NCBI GenBank assembly: GCA_947645355.1
Contig: CANSCI010000009.1
Span: 1-51,408, forward strand
DNA from: an uncultured Dorea sp.
GTDB lineage: Bacteria > Bacillota > Clostridia > Lachnospirales > Lachnospiraceae
Direction of reading: 5' to 3'
DNA: 51,408 nt
Part shown: one piece after another, positions 17,229-25,135 of the stretch
How the letters are laid out: each line of letters opens with the position of its first letter
Numbering within the stretch: position 1 is the first letter of the stretch
Translations under genes and position numbers: made by a program
Notes under the pieces: generated by a model
Database searches by the model: none
Seen by the model: the letters and a program-made list of their open reading frames with translations, nothing else
Told to the model about the DNA's origin: nothing

Positions 17229-19169
17229 ATGATACTTGCATGTCATGGAATCAGCAAAGCATTCGGAGAAGAGGTCATTGTAAAAAACGGCTCTTTTCAT
17301 ATAGAGGAACACGAAAAAGCAGCTCTGGTAGGAGCCAACGGCGCCGGTAAATCTACAATCTTAAAAATGATTGCCGGGGAGCTTTCTTCCGACGAAGGCA
17401 GCATCATTCTTACAAAAGGAAAGACTCTGGGATATCTGGCCCAGCATCAGGATACTGTCAGCAATCATTCCATCTACGAAGAAGTAAAGACCGCAAAGGC
17501 ACACATCATTGCCATGGAGGAACAGATCCGGCAGATCGAACTGGAATTAAAAGATCTTTCTGGAGATGCCCTTAACAGCCGTATGGAAACCTATAACCGG
17601 CTGACAGAAGCCTTTGAGCTTCAAAACGGTTATGCCTGCGAAAGCGAGATCACCGGCGTCCTTAAGGGACTTGGGTTTGAAGAAGAAGAATTCTCAAAAC
17701 AGGTGTGCACTTTGTCCGGCGGACAGAAAACCCGTGTTTCCCTCGGAAAGCTTCTGCTTGCCAGGCCGGACATCCTGCTTCTCGACGAGCCTACCAACCA
17801 TCTGGATTTAAATTCCATCACCTGGCTGGAATCATACCTTATGAACTATGCCGGAGCCGTTCTCATCGTCTCCCATGACCGGTACTTTTTGAACCGTATC
17901 GCCACAAAGATCATAGAGGTCGAGGCAGGCAGGCTTATGACCTACATGGGAAATTACAGTGATTTTGCTTTTAAGAAGGAGCAGCTCCGAGAGGCAAAGC
18001 TGAAAGAATACCTGAACCAGCAGCAGGAGATCAAGCACCAGGAGGCGATCATAGAAAAGCTGCGCTCCTTCAACCGGGAAAAATCTATCAAACGAGCCGA
18101 GAGCCGGGAAAAAATGTTGAGTAAAATGGAACTCGTAGAAAAACCTGCGGAAGTAAATACTGAAATACGGCTAAAATTAGAGCCCTCCTGCGTCAGCGGA
18201 AATGATGTCCTCTCCGTAGAAGGACTGGGCAAATCTTTTCCTCCGCAGCACCTGTTTTCTGATGTCAGCTTTGAGATCAAGCGCGGAGAACATGTGGCCG
18301 TCATCGGAGACAACGGCACCGGAAAAACGACCATGCTTAAGATCCTGAACAACGTACTCCCCGCTGACAGCGGATCCTTCACCCTCGGCACCAACGTAAA
18401 GATCGGGTATTATGACCAGGAGCATCATGTGCTGCATATGGACAAAACCATCTTTGACGAGATATCTGACGACTACCCGTCTCTCACCAATACACAGATC
18501 CGAAGCATGCTGGCAGCTTTTCTGTTTACCGGGGATGACGTATACAAGAGGATCGGGGACTTAAGCGGCGGGGAACGAGGCCGTGTATCCCTTGCAAAGC
18601 TTATGCTCTCAGAAGCCAATTTCCTGATCCTGGATGAGCCCACCAACCATCTGGATATTACTTCAAAGGAGATTCTGGAGCGCGCACTTAATGATTACAC
18701 CGGCACACTGCTCTATGTCTCCCATGACCGGTATTTTATCAACCAGACAGCCACACGGATCCTGGATCTGGTGAATCAGACCTTTGTAAATTATATCGGC
18801 AATTACGATTATTATCTGGAGAAAAAAGACGAACTGACTGCCGCTTACACCACGGGAACATCTCCCGTCCCCAGAGTTTCCGGCTCCCAACAGCCCCCTG
18901 TCCCTTCCGACCATATCACAGAAGGAAAGTTAAGCTGGCAGGAACAAAAAGAAGCCCAGGCCCGGGAGCGGAAACGCCTGAACGACCTGAAAAAAACAGA
19001 AGACCGCATCACAGCCCTGGAAGAACGGGACGCCCACATTGACGCCCTCATGCTCCAGGAAGAGGTCTTCACCAACTCCGTCAAATGCCAGGAGCTCGCA
19101 CAGGAAAAAACACAGATCGCAGCGGATCTGGAGCATCTGTACACCCTCTGGGAAGAACTTGCCCAGTAG
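17229..19169 (+). CDS. ABC-F family ATPase (YdiF/EttA-like)
   Basis: The 646-residue protein has two ABC ATPase domains and no membrane segments, so it acts on the ribosome rather than as a transporter. Domain 1 has Walker A GANGAGKS (about 35-42), signature LSGGQKTRVSLGKLLLARPD and Walker B ILLLDEPTNHLDL. A charged linker follows (about 240-310). Domain 2 has GDNGTGKTTML, LSGGERGRVSLAKLML and LILDEPTNHLDI. A C-terminal coiled coil (about 560-646, rich in Lys/Glu) closes it. ATG 17229 has AGGAGG upstream; an in-frame TTG two codons earlier is not needed. ABC-F proteins include translation factors and ribosome-protection resistance proteins; its position beside rex and its length suggest the housekeeping YdiF group. 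Confidence 0.93.
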   Translation: MILACHGISKAFGEEVIVKNGSFHIEEHEKAALVGANGAGKSTILKMIAGELSSDEGSIILTKGKTLGYLAQHQDTVSNHSIYEEVKTAKAHIIAMEEQIRQIELELKDLSGDALNSRMETYNRLTEAFELQNGYACESEITGVLKGLGFEEEEFSKQVCTLSGGQKTRVSLGKLLLARPDILLLDEPTNHLDLNSITWLESYLMNYAGAVLIVSHDRYFLNRIATKIIEVEAGRLMTYMGNYSDFAFKKEQLREAKLKEYLNQQQEIKHQEAIIEKLRSFNREKSIKRAESREKMLSKMELVEKPAEVNTEIRLKLEPSCVSGNDVLSVEGLGKSFPPQHLFSDVSFEIKRGEHVAVIGDNGTGKTTMLKILNNVLPADSGSFTLGTNVKIGYYDQEHHVLHMDKTIFDEISDDYPSLTNTQIRSMLAAFLFTGDDVYKRIGDLSGGERGRVSLAKLMLSEANFLILDEPTNHLDITSKEILERALNDYTGTLLYVSHDRYFINQTATRILDLVNQTFVNYIGNYDYYLEKKDELTAAYTTGTSPVPRVSGSQQPPVPSDHITEGKLSWQEQKEAQARERKRLNDLKKTEDRITALEERDAHIDALMLQEEVFTNSVKCQELAQEKTQIAADLEHLYTLWEELAQ

Positions 19170-19198
19170 ACTCCTGTCCCTGGATATCCTTTCCAAAG

Positions 19199-19261
19199 CA
19201 GTGAGCGTCCAAGATGAAGACAGCGGTTATTCTCCGCTTCTTCCATCTTGGACGCTCACTG
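19199..19261. repeat. very long hairpin between convergent genes (element B)
   Basis: Arms 19199-19216 and 19244-19261 pair perfectly over 18 bp (right arm CATCTTGGACGCTCACTG), and the stem continues inward for roughly nine more pairs with small bulges to a loop near 19227-19233. No T-run follows on either strand. It lies between the convergent ABC-F gene and icd and could serve both as a 3' end. The core CATCTTGGAC is shared with the hairpin at 565-608. Confidence 0.75.
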
Positions 19262-19294
19262 TCATGTTCAATATTACATGCTCTTTTTCACAAA

Positions 19295-20491
19295 CTACAG
19301 TTTCCGCGCAATTTCCCGGATAAACCCTTCACTGTTTAACACTGTCGGCTCCTCGATGGTCGTAATAAGAGCCAGATCCTTCGTCATCTTCCCTTCCTCT
19401 ATCGTATCAATAGTGGCCTTTTCCAGGCGATCGGCAAATTCCATCAGCTCCTGGTTTCCGTCCAGTTCCCCGCGCTTTCTCAATGCCCCTGTCCATGCAA
19501 AGATCGTTGCCACAGAATTGGTGGAGGTCTCCTCTCCTTTCAGATGCTTATAATAATGCCTCTGTACAGTCCCGTGAGCCGCCTCGTATTCATAGTACCC
19601 TTCCGGGGATACCAGCACAGAGGTCATCATAGCCAGCGAACCAAATGCAGAGGAGATCATATCGCTCATCACATCTCCGTCATAATTTTTGCATGCCCAG
19701 ATATAGCCGCCCTCTGACTTCATCACCCGGGCAACCGCATCATCAATCAGTGTGTAGAAATATTCGATCCCTGCCTCTTTAAATTTCCTGTCATATTCTG
19801 CATCGTAGACTGCCTGGAAAATGTCTTTAAATGTGTGGTCATATTTTTTGGAAATAGTATCCTTTGTGGCAAACCAGAGATCCTGTTTTATATCTAATGC
19901 ATAGTTAAAACAGCTTCTGGCAAAGCTCTCAATGGACCCGTTCAGGTTATGCATTCCCTGCGCCACCCCCGGGCCGTCATATTGGTGTACCAGTTCCCGC
20001 TGCTCGGCGCCGTCCTCTGATGTATAGACTAACTCAACCTTCCCTGCACCCGGAATCTTCATCTCCGTATTCTTATAGACATCCCCGTACGCATGCCTTG
20101 CGATGGTGATGGGCTTCTTCCAGTTTTTCACACATGGCTCAATCCCTTTTACTACAATAGGAGCGCGGAACACGGTGCCGTCCAGAATGGCACGGATAGT
20201 TCCGTTGGGACTCTTCCACATTTCTTTCAAGTCATATTCTGTCATGCGGGCAGCATTGGGCGTGATGGTCGCACATTTTACCGCCACCTTATATTTCTTC
20301 GCTGCATTTGCAGAATCCACAGTCACCTGATCATCTGTCTCATTCCGGTGCTCAAGCCCCAAGTCGTAGTATTCTGTATTCAATTCAATGTACGGGCTCA
20401 ACAGGTGATCCTTAATCATCTTCCAGAGGATCCTGGTCATCTCGTCTCCGTCCATCTCTACGATTGGTGTTGTCATCTTAATCTTTGCCAT
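19295..20491 (-). CDS. icd: NADP-dependent isocitrate dehydrogenase
   Basis: The 398-residue enzyme oxidises isocitrate to 2-oxoglutarate and CO2, making NADPH. It opens [20 protein letters not shown] and keeps the eukaryote-like NADP-IDH marks ([39 protein letters not shown] near the C-terminus in the NADP site). It is the last gene of the set citrate-synthase-like gene, gntR, icd, and has a good GGAGAG ribosome site. With the upstream enzyme it forms the oxidative branch to glutamate; aconitase is not in the window. NADP use ties it to the NADPH pool served by NfnAB. Confidence 0.95.
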   Translation of the reverse strand: MAKIKMTTPIVEMDGDEMTRILWKMIKDHLLSPYIELNTEYYDLGLEHRNETDDQVTVDSANAAKKYKVAVKCATITPNAARMTEYDLKEMWKSPNGTIRAILDGTVFRAPIVVKGIEPCVKNWKKPITIARHAYGDVYKNTEMKIPGAGKVELVYTSEDGAEQRELVHQYDGPGVAQGMHNLNGSIESFARSCFNYALDIKQDLWFATKDTISKKYDHTFKDIFQAVYDAEYDRKFKEAGIEYFYTLIDDAVARVMKSEGGYIWACKNYDGDVMSDMISSAFGSLAMMTSVLVSPEGYYEYEAAHGTVQRHYYKHLKGEETSTNSVATIFAWTGALRKRGELDGNQELMEFADRLEKATIDTIEEGKMTKDLALITTIEEPTVLNSEGFIREIARKL

Positions 20492-20558
20492 TTTGTCACT
20501 CTCCTTTTCTTATCTTCCATGATCCCGCGCATTTCCGGCACTGGGATCCGGATACTTG

Positions 20559-21230
20559 CTATGTTTCGTCTTCGATATGCAGATTCTCCATCACATTCAC
20601 AATATGCCGGCTGGCGAGCTTCTCCGCAAGTTCACCGTCCCGGCTTCTGATCGCATCCAGGATTCTTTTGTGCTCCTCCACTGATTTTTCTGCCCTGTCC
20701 TTTGTCTTCACCGACATCCGTCTTGCCGTCTGGACATATTTGTGAAAATCAGATAATACATGTTCCAGTATACGGCTGTCGCAGGCTTCATACAAGACCT
20801 TATGGAACTTTCCGTCAAGTTCTGACACCTGCGCCGCGTTTTGCGCTCCTTTTTTTTCCAGATGGAACTTTGCAAGCATTACAATCTCTTCCAGCTTTTC
20901 AATCTGTTCTTCTGTAATATGCTTCGTTGCCCAGCGGGCACACATGCCCTCCAGCACTCCCCGCACCTTGTAGATGTCCCTGACATCCTTCTGGGTAATG
21001 CCGGTGACATACGCCCCCTTATTGGGAATGATCGTCACCAGCCCCTCCAGTTCCAGCTGCCGCAGCGCCTCCCTGACCGGAGTTCTGCTGACTCCAAGTT
21101 CCTTCCCGATATTGATTTCTCTAAGTTCGTCATTTTCTTTGTAGACACCGGATAAAATATTTTCCCTCAGCTGTCTAAATACCCGGCCCCTCAGAGAACT
21201 GTCCTGATACTCTTCCATTTCCCTCTCCAT
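20559..21230 (-). CDS. GntR-family (FadR/FCD subfamily) transcription regulator
   Basis: The 223-residue protein has an N-terminal winged helix (about 10-78; GKELGVSRTPVREALRQLELEGLV is the recognition region) and a C-terminal all-helical FCD ligand domain (about 85-215) with the Asp/His residues expected of a metal site (ELDGKFHKVLYE, later ASRHIVNVM). FCD ligands are usually organic acids. It sits between the citrate-synthase-like gene and icd, and a perfect 24-bp palindrome with the core TTGTATACAA, typical of FCD-type operators, overlaps the promoter of this operon. The simplest reading is autoregulation by citrate, 2-oxoglutarate or a related acid; the ligand is inference. Confidence 0.93.
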   Translation of the reverse strand: MEREMEEYQDSSLRGRVFRQLRENILSGVYKENDELREINIGKELGVSRTPVREALRQLELEGLVTIIPNKGAYVTGITQKDVRDIYKVRGVLEGMCARWATKHITEEQIEKLEEIVMLAKFHLEKKGAQNAAQVSELDGKFHKVLYEACDSRILEHVLSDFHKYVQTARRMSVKTKDRAEKSVEEHKRILDAIRSRDGELAEKLASRHIVNVMENLHIEDET

Positions 21231-21278
21231 TGTTTCCTTTCTTAAACGGAATATCCCTATTGCCTGTCAAACCAAACG

Positions 21279-22670
21279 TCATACCAGACTTACCCCGAGT
21301 CTGCCGCATGCATCATCGATAGCGGACAGAAGTTCTTCGTCTGTCAGCACAGTGACCCGGCCATCCTCATACTCCTGATCTACCCAGCTTTTGACCATCG
21401 AGACAAGCTCTGAATTTTTGTCCACCTGCCGCTTTTTAGAAAGCCGGAAATATGTATTGATCCAGTGTGCGATTCCTGCCAGCCCGGAGGTATTGGACAC
21501 GGCTACCAGCGGAGGACGGTTTAAGAATTTCTCTGTATCAAACACATTGTAGATCTCTTCGTTCTTAAGAAGCCCGTCTGCGTGGATTCCTGCCCTTGTC
21601 GTATTAAAATTCCTCCCTACGAACGGTGTCCGGGACGGTACAAGGTATCCGATCTCCTTCTCATAATATTCTGCAAGTTCGGAGATCACAGTCGTATCCA
21701 TGCCGTCTAAGGTGCCTCGAAGCTGGGCATACTCAAACACCATTGCTTCAAGAGGTGTGTTTCCTGTACGTTCTCCGATCCCGAACAAGGAGCAGTTTAC
21801 TCCACATGCCCCATAAAGCCACGCTGTCGTAGAATTACTCACTGCCTTGTAAAAATCATTGTGCCCGTGGAACTCGATCAGTTCGCTTGGCACACCGGCA
21901 TGGACGCGCAGTCCGTAGATAATTCCCGGGATAGATCTTGGGATCACCGCCCCCGGATAATTCACACCGTACCCCATAGTATCACACACACGGATCTTCA
22001 CCGGTATCTGATATTCCTCCATCAGATTCATAAGCTCCAGGCAGAACGGAATTACAAATCCATAGATGTCTGCCCTTGTAATATCTTCCAGATGACATCT
22101 CGGGCTGATTCCCGTCTCCATACATTCCCGCACAACAGACAAATAGTGCTCCATGCATTCCCTCCTTGTCATCTTCAGTTTATAGAAAATATGGTAATCG
22201 GAGCAGCTGACCAGTATTCCCGTCTCCTTTATGCCGATATCTTTTACCAGTTCAAAATCCTTCCTGCTTGCGCGGATCCATCCGGTAATCTCCGGAAATT
22301 CATACCCTTTCTCCATACATCTGTACACAGCATCACGATCCTTTTTACTATATAAAAAGAACTCGCACTGGCGGATCTTGCCGGCCGGCCCGCCCAGCCT
22401 GTGAAAATAGTCATACAGTGTTACAATCTGCTCTGTCGTATAGGGTGCCCTGGATTGCTGCCCGTCACGAAACGTAGTATCTGTGATCCAGATCTCATCC
22501 GGCATACTGTGCGGTACAATACGGTCATTAAACGCAATCTTGGGAATCTCATCATAGCGGAACAGATTCCTAAACACATTCGGCTTCTTCACATCTACCA
22601 GAGGATACATATGCTCCTCAAGCTGCAGCAGATTTGTGTGCTTATCAAGGTATACTTTACGATTTTCCAT
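21279..22670 (-). CDS. HMGL-family acyltransferase, probable Re-type citrate synthase
   Basis: The 463-residue protein belongs to the isopropylmalate/homocitrate synthase family: DTTFRDGQQS (about 64-73), the metal-binding EFHGHNDFY, and GIGERTGNTPLEA. It lacks the large C-terminal regulatory (LeuA allosteric) domain. Anaerobic Clostridia that lack the usual Si-citrate synthase use a Re-specific enzyme from this family, as characterised in Clostridium kluyveri. The operon with icd and an FCD regulator, and the absence of leuBCD nearby, favour citrate over isopropylmalate or homocitrate. It is the first gene of the operon. Citramalate or isopropylmalate synthase remain possible; substrate cannot be read from the sequence alone. 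Confidence 0.82.
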   Translation of the reverse strand: MENRKVYLDKHTNLLQLEEHMYPLVDVKKPNVFRNLFRYDEIPKIAFNDRIVPHSMPDEIWITDTTFRDGQQSRAPYTTEQIVTLYDYFHRLGGPAGKIRQCEFFLYSKKDRDAVYRCMEKGYEFPEITGWIRASRKDFELVKDIGIKETGILVSCSDYHIFYKLKMTRRECMEHYLSVVRECMETGISPRCHLEDITRADIYGFVIPFCLELMNLMEEYQIPVKIRVCDTMGYGVNYPGAVIPRSIPGIIYGLRVHAGVPSELIEFHGHNDFYKAVSNSTTAWLYGACGVNCSLFGIGERTGNTPLEAMVFEYAQLRGTLDGMDTTVISELAEYYEKEIGYLVPSRTPFVGRNFNTTRAGIHADGLLKNEEIYNVFDTEKFLNRPPLVAVSNTSGLAGIAHWINTYFRLSKKRQVDKNSELVSMVKSWVDQEYEDGRVTVLTDEELLSAIDDACGRLGVSLV

Positions 22671-22708
22671 TCTCTCTCTCCTCGCCTGTTCATTCCTTCA
22701 CTCATTAC

Positions 22709-22743
22709 TGTATAATTGTATACAATTATACAAATCATGTCAA
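22709..22743 (-). promoter_or_regulatory. promoter with overlapping perfect 24-bp palindromic operator
   Basis: Minus strand: -35 TTGACA (22738-22743) and -10 TACAAT (22715-22720), 17-bp spacer. A perfect 24-bp palindrome (22709-22732) covers the -10 box and most of the spacer; its centre is TTGTATACAA. This position would block RNA polymerase. The adjacent FCD/GntR regulator is the obvious candidate binder. Confidence 0.82.
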
Positions 22744-22922
22744 GAAAAAACTGGAAATCTTCTCTATATTTTGCACAACGAAAGGGAGCATTGCTCCACA
22801 ACTGACTAATCAGCTATTTTGCAATACCCCCTTTAACATTTAATTAATTATCCTTAATACTGTATTGTCTGCATGATATCTATTGAAGCTCCGCGCAATC
22901 CGCTCCTGCAGCCCCTGCAGCT
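22744..22922. other. 179-bp intergenic stretch between ilvA and the citrate-synthase-like operon
   Basis: No convincing gene or strong terminator is seen. There are weak dyads: GGAGCA...TGCTCC around 22786-22798, CTGACTAATCAG around 22803-22814, and CTGCAGCCCCTGCAG around 22907-22921. One of the first two could end the ilvA transcript, but no T-run follows them. Confidence 0.4.
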
Positions 22923-24143
22923 TTAATATAATTTGGCTCCGATCTCCCGCGGCCGGAAGCCTTCATCCTCCAGTGCCTGAAGAATCGTATTCTTGTGCTC
23001 TGTCCCAAACGCTTCCATAGTAATTCGCAGTTCCACGGCCGCGTTACGGTTGGTGCTTACAAACTGGTTATGGTCAAGCTTAATGACATTTCCCTTCGCA
23101 TCGGCAATGGTGCTAGCAACCCTTACAAGCTCGCCGGCCTTATCCGGAAGCAGCACAGACACGGAAAAGATCCGATCTCTCTGGATCAGGCCATGCTGTA
23201 CAATGGAAGACATTGTAATCACATCCATGTTGCCGCCGCTTAAGATTGCGACCGCCTTTTTCCCTTTGAGATCCAACTGCTTTAATGCTGCCACGGTCAA
23301 AAGTCCTGAATTTTCCACCACCATTTTATGATTCTCCACAAGGTCAAGAAAAGCGCCGATCAGTTCGTCATCCTCCACAAGAAGCACCTTGTCGATATTC
23401 TCCTTTGCATAAGGGAAGATCTTTTCCCCTACCCGCTTTACGGCAGTGCCGTCCGCGATCGTATCCGCACTGTCCAGTGTCACCGGCCCGTCAGATTGAA
23501 GCGCCGCCGTCATACTGGCCGCCCGTTTCGGTTCCACGCCGATCACTTTAATCTTGGGATTCAGCATCTTCGCAAGCGTAGACACACCGGTGATCAGTCC
23601 GCCTCCGCCGATGGGAACCAGAATATAATCTACGGTAGGCAGCTCCTGCACGATCTCCATGGCAATGCTTCCCTGCCCGGTCGCCACATCGAGGTCATCA
23701 AAAGGGTGCACAAAAGTATAGCCCTTCTCCGCTGCCAGCTCTAAAGCATAAGCGCATGCATCATCATACACATCTCCGTGGAGCACTACCTCTGCCCCGT
23801 AATTCTTTGTGCGGTTTACTTTAATAAGGGGCGTGATCGTAGGCATCACAATCGTAACCTTGCATCCGAACTTCTGTGCCGCATAGGCAACGCCCTGGGC
23901 ATGATTGCCGGCAGATGCAGTGATCAGCCCCTTCTGCCGCTCCTCCTCGCTCATTGTACTGATCTTATAGTAAGCCCCGCGCACCTTATATGCGCCTGTA
24001 TACTGCATGTTTTCCGGCTTCAGGTAGATCCTTCCTCCGCTTTGGCTGCTCAGATACTCACTGTATACTAATTTTGTGGGCAGCGTCACATTTTTTACGA
24101 TCTCACTGGCCTGTTCAAATTTCTCTAATGTTAAACCTTCCAT
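22923..24143 (-). CDS. ilvA: threonine ammonia-lyase (threonine dehydratase) with ACT domain
   Basis: The 406-residue PLP enzyme deaminates threonine to 2-oxobutyrate. The PLP lysine is K53 in TGAYKVRGAYYK; the phosphate-binding glycine loop is VPIGGGGLITG. A C-terminal ACT domain (about 325-406; FSVSVLLPDKAGELVRVAST) is a single copy, as in the shorter clostridial and catabolic TdcB-like forms, so allosteric control by an amino acid is likely but the effector is uncertain. It follows ftsY by 16 bp with AGGAGG, so it appears to be read with rnc-smc-ftsY, an unusual partner set for an amino acid enzyme. Confidence 0.93.
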   Translation of the reverse strand: MEGLTLEKFEQASEIVKNVTLPTKLVYSEYLSSQSGGRIYLKPENMQYTGAYKVRGAYYKISTMSEEERQKGLITASAGNHAQGVAYAAQKFGCKVTIVMPTITPLIKVNRTKNYGAEVVLHGDVYDDACAYALELAAEKGYTFVHPFDDLDVATGQGSIAMEIVQELPTVDYILVPIGGGGLITGVSTLAKMLNPKIKVIGVEPKRAASMTAALQSDGPVTLDSADTIADGTAVKRVGEKIFPYAKENIDKVLLVEDDELIGAFLDLVENHKMVVENSGLLTVAALKQLDLKGKKAVAILSGGNMDVITMSSIVQHGLIQRDRIFSVSVLLPDKAGELVRVASTIADAKGNVIKLDHNQFVSTNRNAAVELRITMEAFGTEHKNTILQALEDEGFRPREIGAKLY

Positions 24144-24159
24144 GATAGTTTTCCTCCTC

Positions 24160-25119
24160 TTATCCTTCTTCTGCCGGTACTGTTTCCTCCGGATTCACAG
24201 AAAACAATGCATTCACAAATGTATCCGCATCAAATTTCTGCAGGTCGTCGATGGACTCCCCTACACCGATATATTTTACCGGAATCCCAAGTTCTGACTG
24301 GATGGCCACTGCAATGCCGCCCTTGGCAGTTCCGTCCATCTTTGTAAGGACGATTCCTGTAATCTTGGCCACTTCATTGAATTCCTTTGCCTGCTGCAGG
24401 GCATTCTGACCCGTAGTAGCATCTAGTACCACTAACGTCTCCCGGAATGCCTCTGGGAATTCCCGGTCAATGATGCGGTTCATTTTCTTAAGCTCTTCCA
24501 TCAGATTTTTCTTATTGTGAAGTCTTCCTGCCGTGTCGCACAGCATCACATCTGCATGCCTGGCTTTCGCCGCCGCCACCGCATCAAACACCACCGAGGC
24601 CGGATCCGACCCCTCCTGGCCGCCGATCAGTTCTGCCTGGGCGCGGTTCGCCCACTCCTTAAGCTGCTCTCCGGCTGCCGCACGAAATGTATCTGCGGCA
24701 GCCAGCACCACCTTCTTATCCTGTGCCCGGAGTTTTCCGGCAAGCTTGCCGATGGTCGTCGTCTTGCCGACCCCGTTTACCCCGATCACCATCACCACTG
24801 ACGTCTTCTCTTCAAACTCATAGGCGGCCTCACCTACATCCATCCGTTCCTTCATGCTCTCGATCAAAAGTTCACGGCAGTCGGCAGGTTCCTTAATGTG
24901 ACGCTCTTTCACCTTATCCCGCAGATCGTCCAGAATATCACAGACTGCCTGAACTCCCAGATCCCCCATAATAAGAACCTCTTCAAGCTCCTCATAGAAA
25001 TCCTCATCAATATGAGAGAACCCATTAAAAATACTGTCCATTCCTGAAACAATATTCTCCCTCGTCTTGCTGAGGCCGGACACCAGCCGCCCCCAGAATC
25101 CTTTCTTTTCTTCTGACAT
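24160..25119 (-). CDS. ftsY: FtsY, signal recognition particle receptor GTPase
   Basis: FtsY docks ribosome-nascent chain-SRP complexes at the membrane. Starting at ATG 25119 (MSEEKKGFWGRLVSGLSKTR, AAGGAGG upstream) the product is 319 residues: a short N-terminal amphipathic segment instead of the long acidic A domain of E. coli, the four-helix N domain, then the G domain with GVNGVGKTTTIGKL, DTAGRLHNKKNLM and TKMDGTAKGG. The upstream in-frame ATG at 25152 lies within the smc end and is not needed. It is 16 bp after smc, the usual order. Confidence 0.96.
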   Translation of the reverse strand: MSEEKKGFWGRLVSGLSKTRENIVSGMDSIFNGFSHIDEDFYEELEEVLIMGDLGVQAVCDILDDLRDKVKERHIKEPADCRELLIESMKERMDVGEAAYEFEEKTSVVMVIGVNGVGKTTTIGKLAGKLRAQDKKVVLAAADTFRAAAGEQLKEWANRAQAELIGGQEGSDPASVVFDAVAAAKARHADVMLCDTAGRLHNKKNLMEELKKMNRIIDREFPEAFRETLVVLDATTGQNALQQAKEFNEVAKITGIVLTKMDGTAKGGIAVAIQSELGIPVKYIGVGESIDDLQKFDADTFVNALFSVNPEETVPAEEG

Positions 25120-25135
25120 AAAAGCCTCCTTCTCC

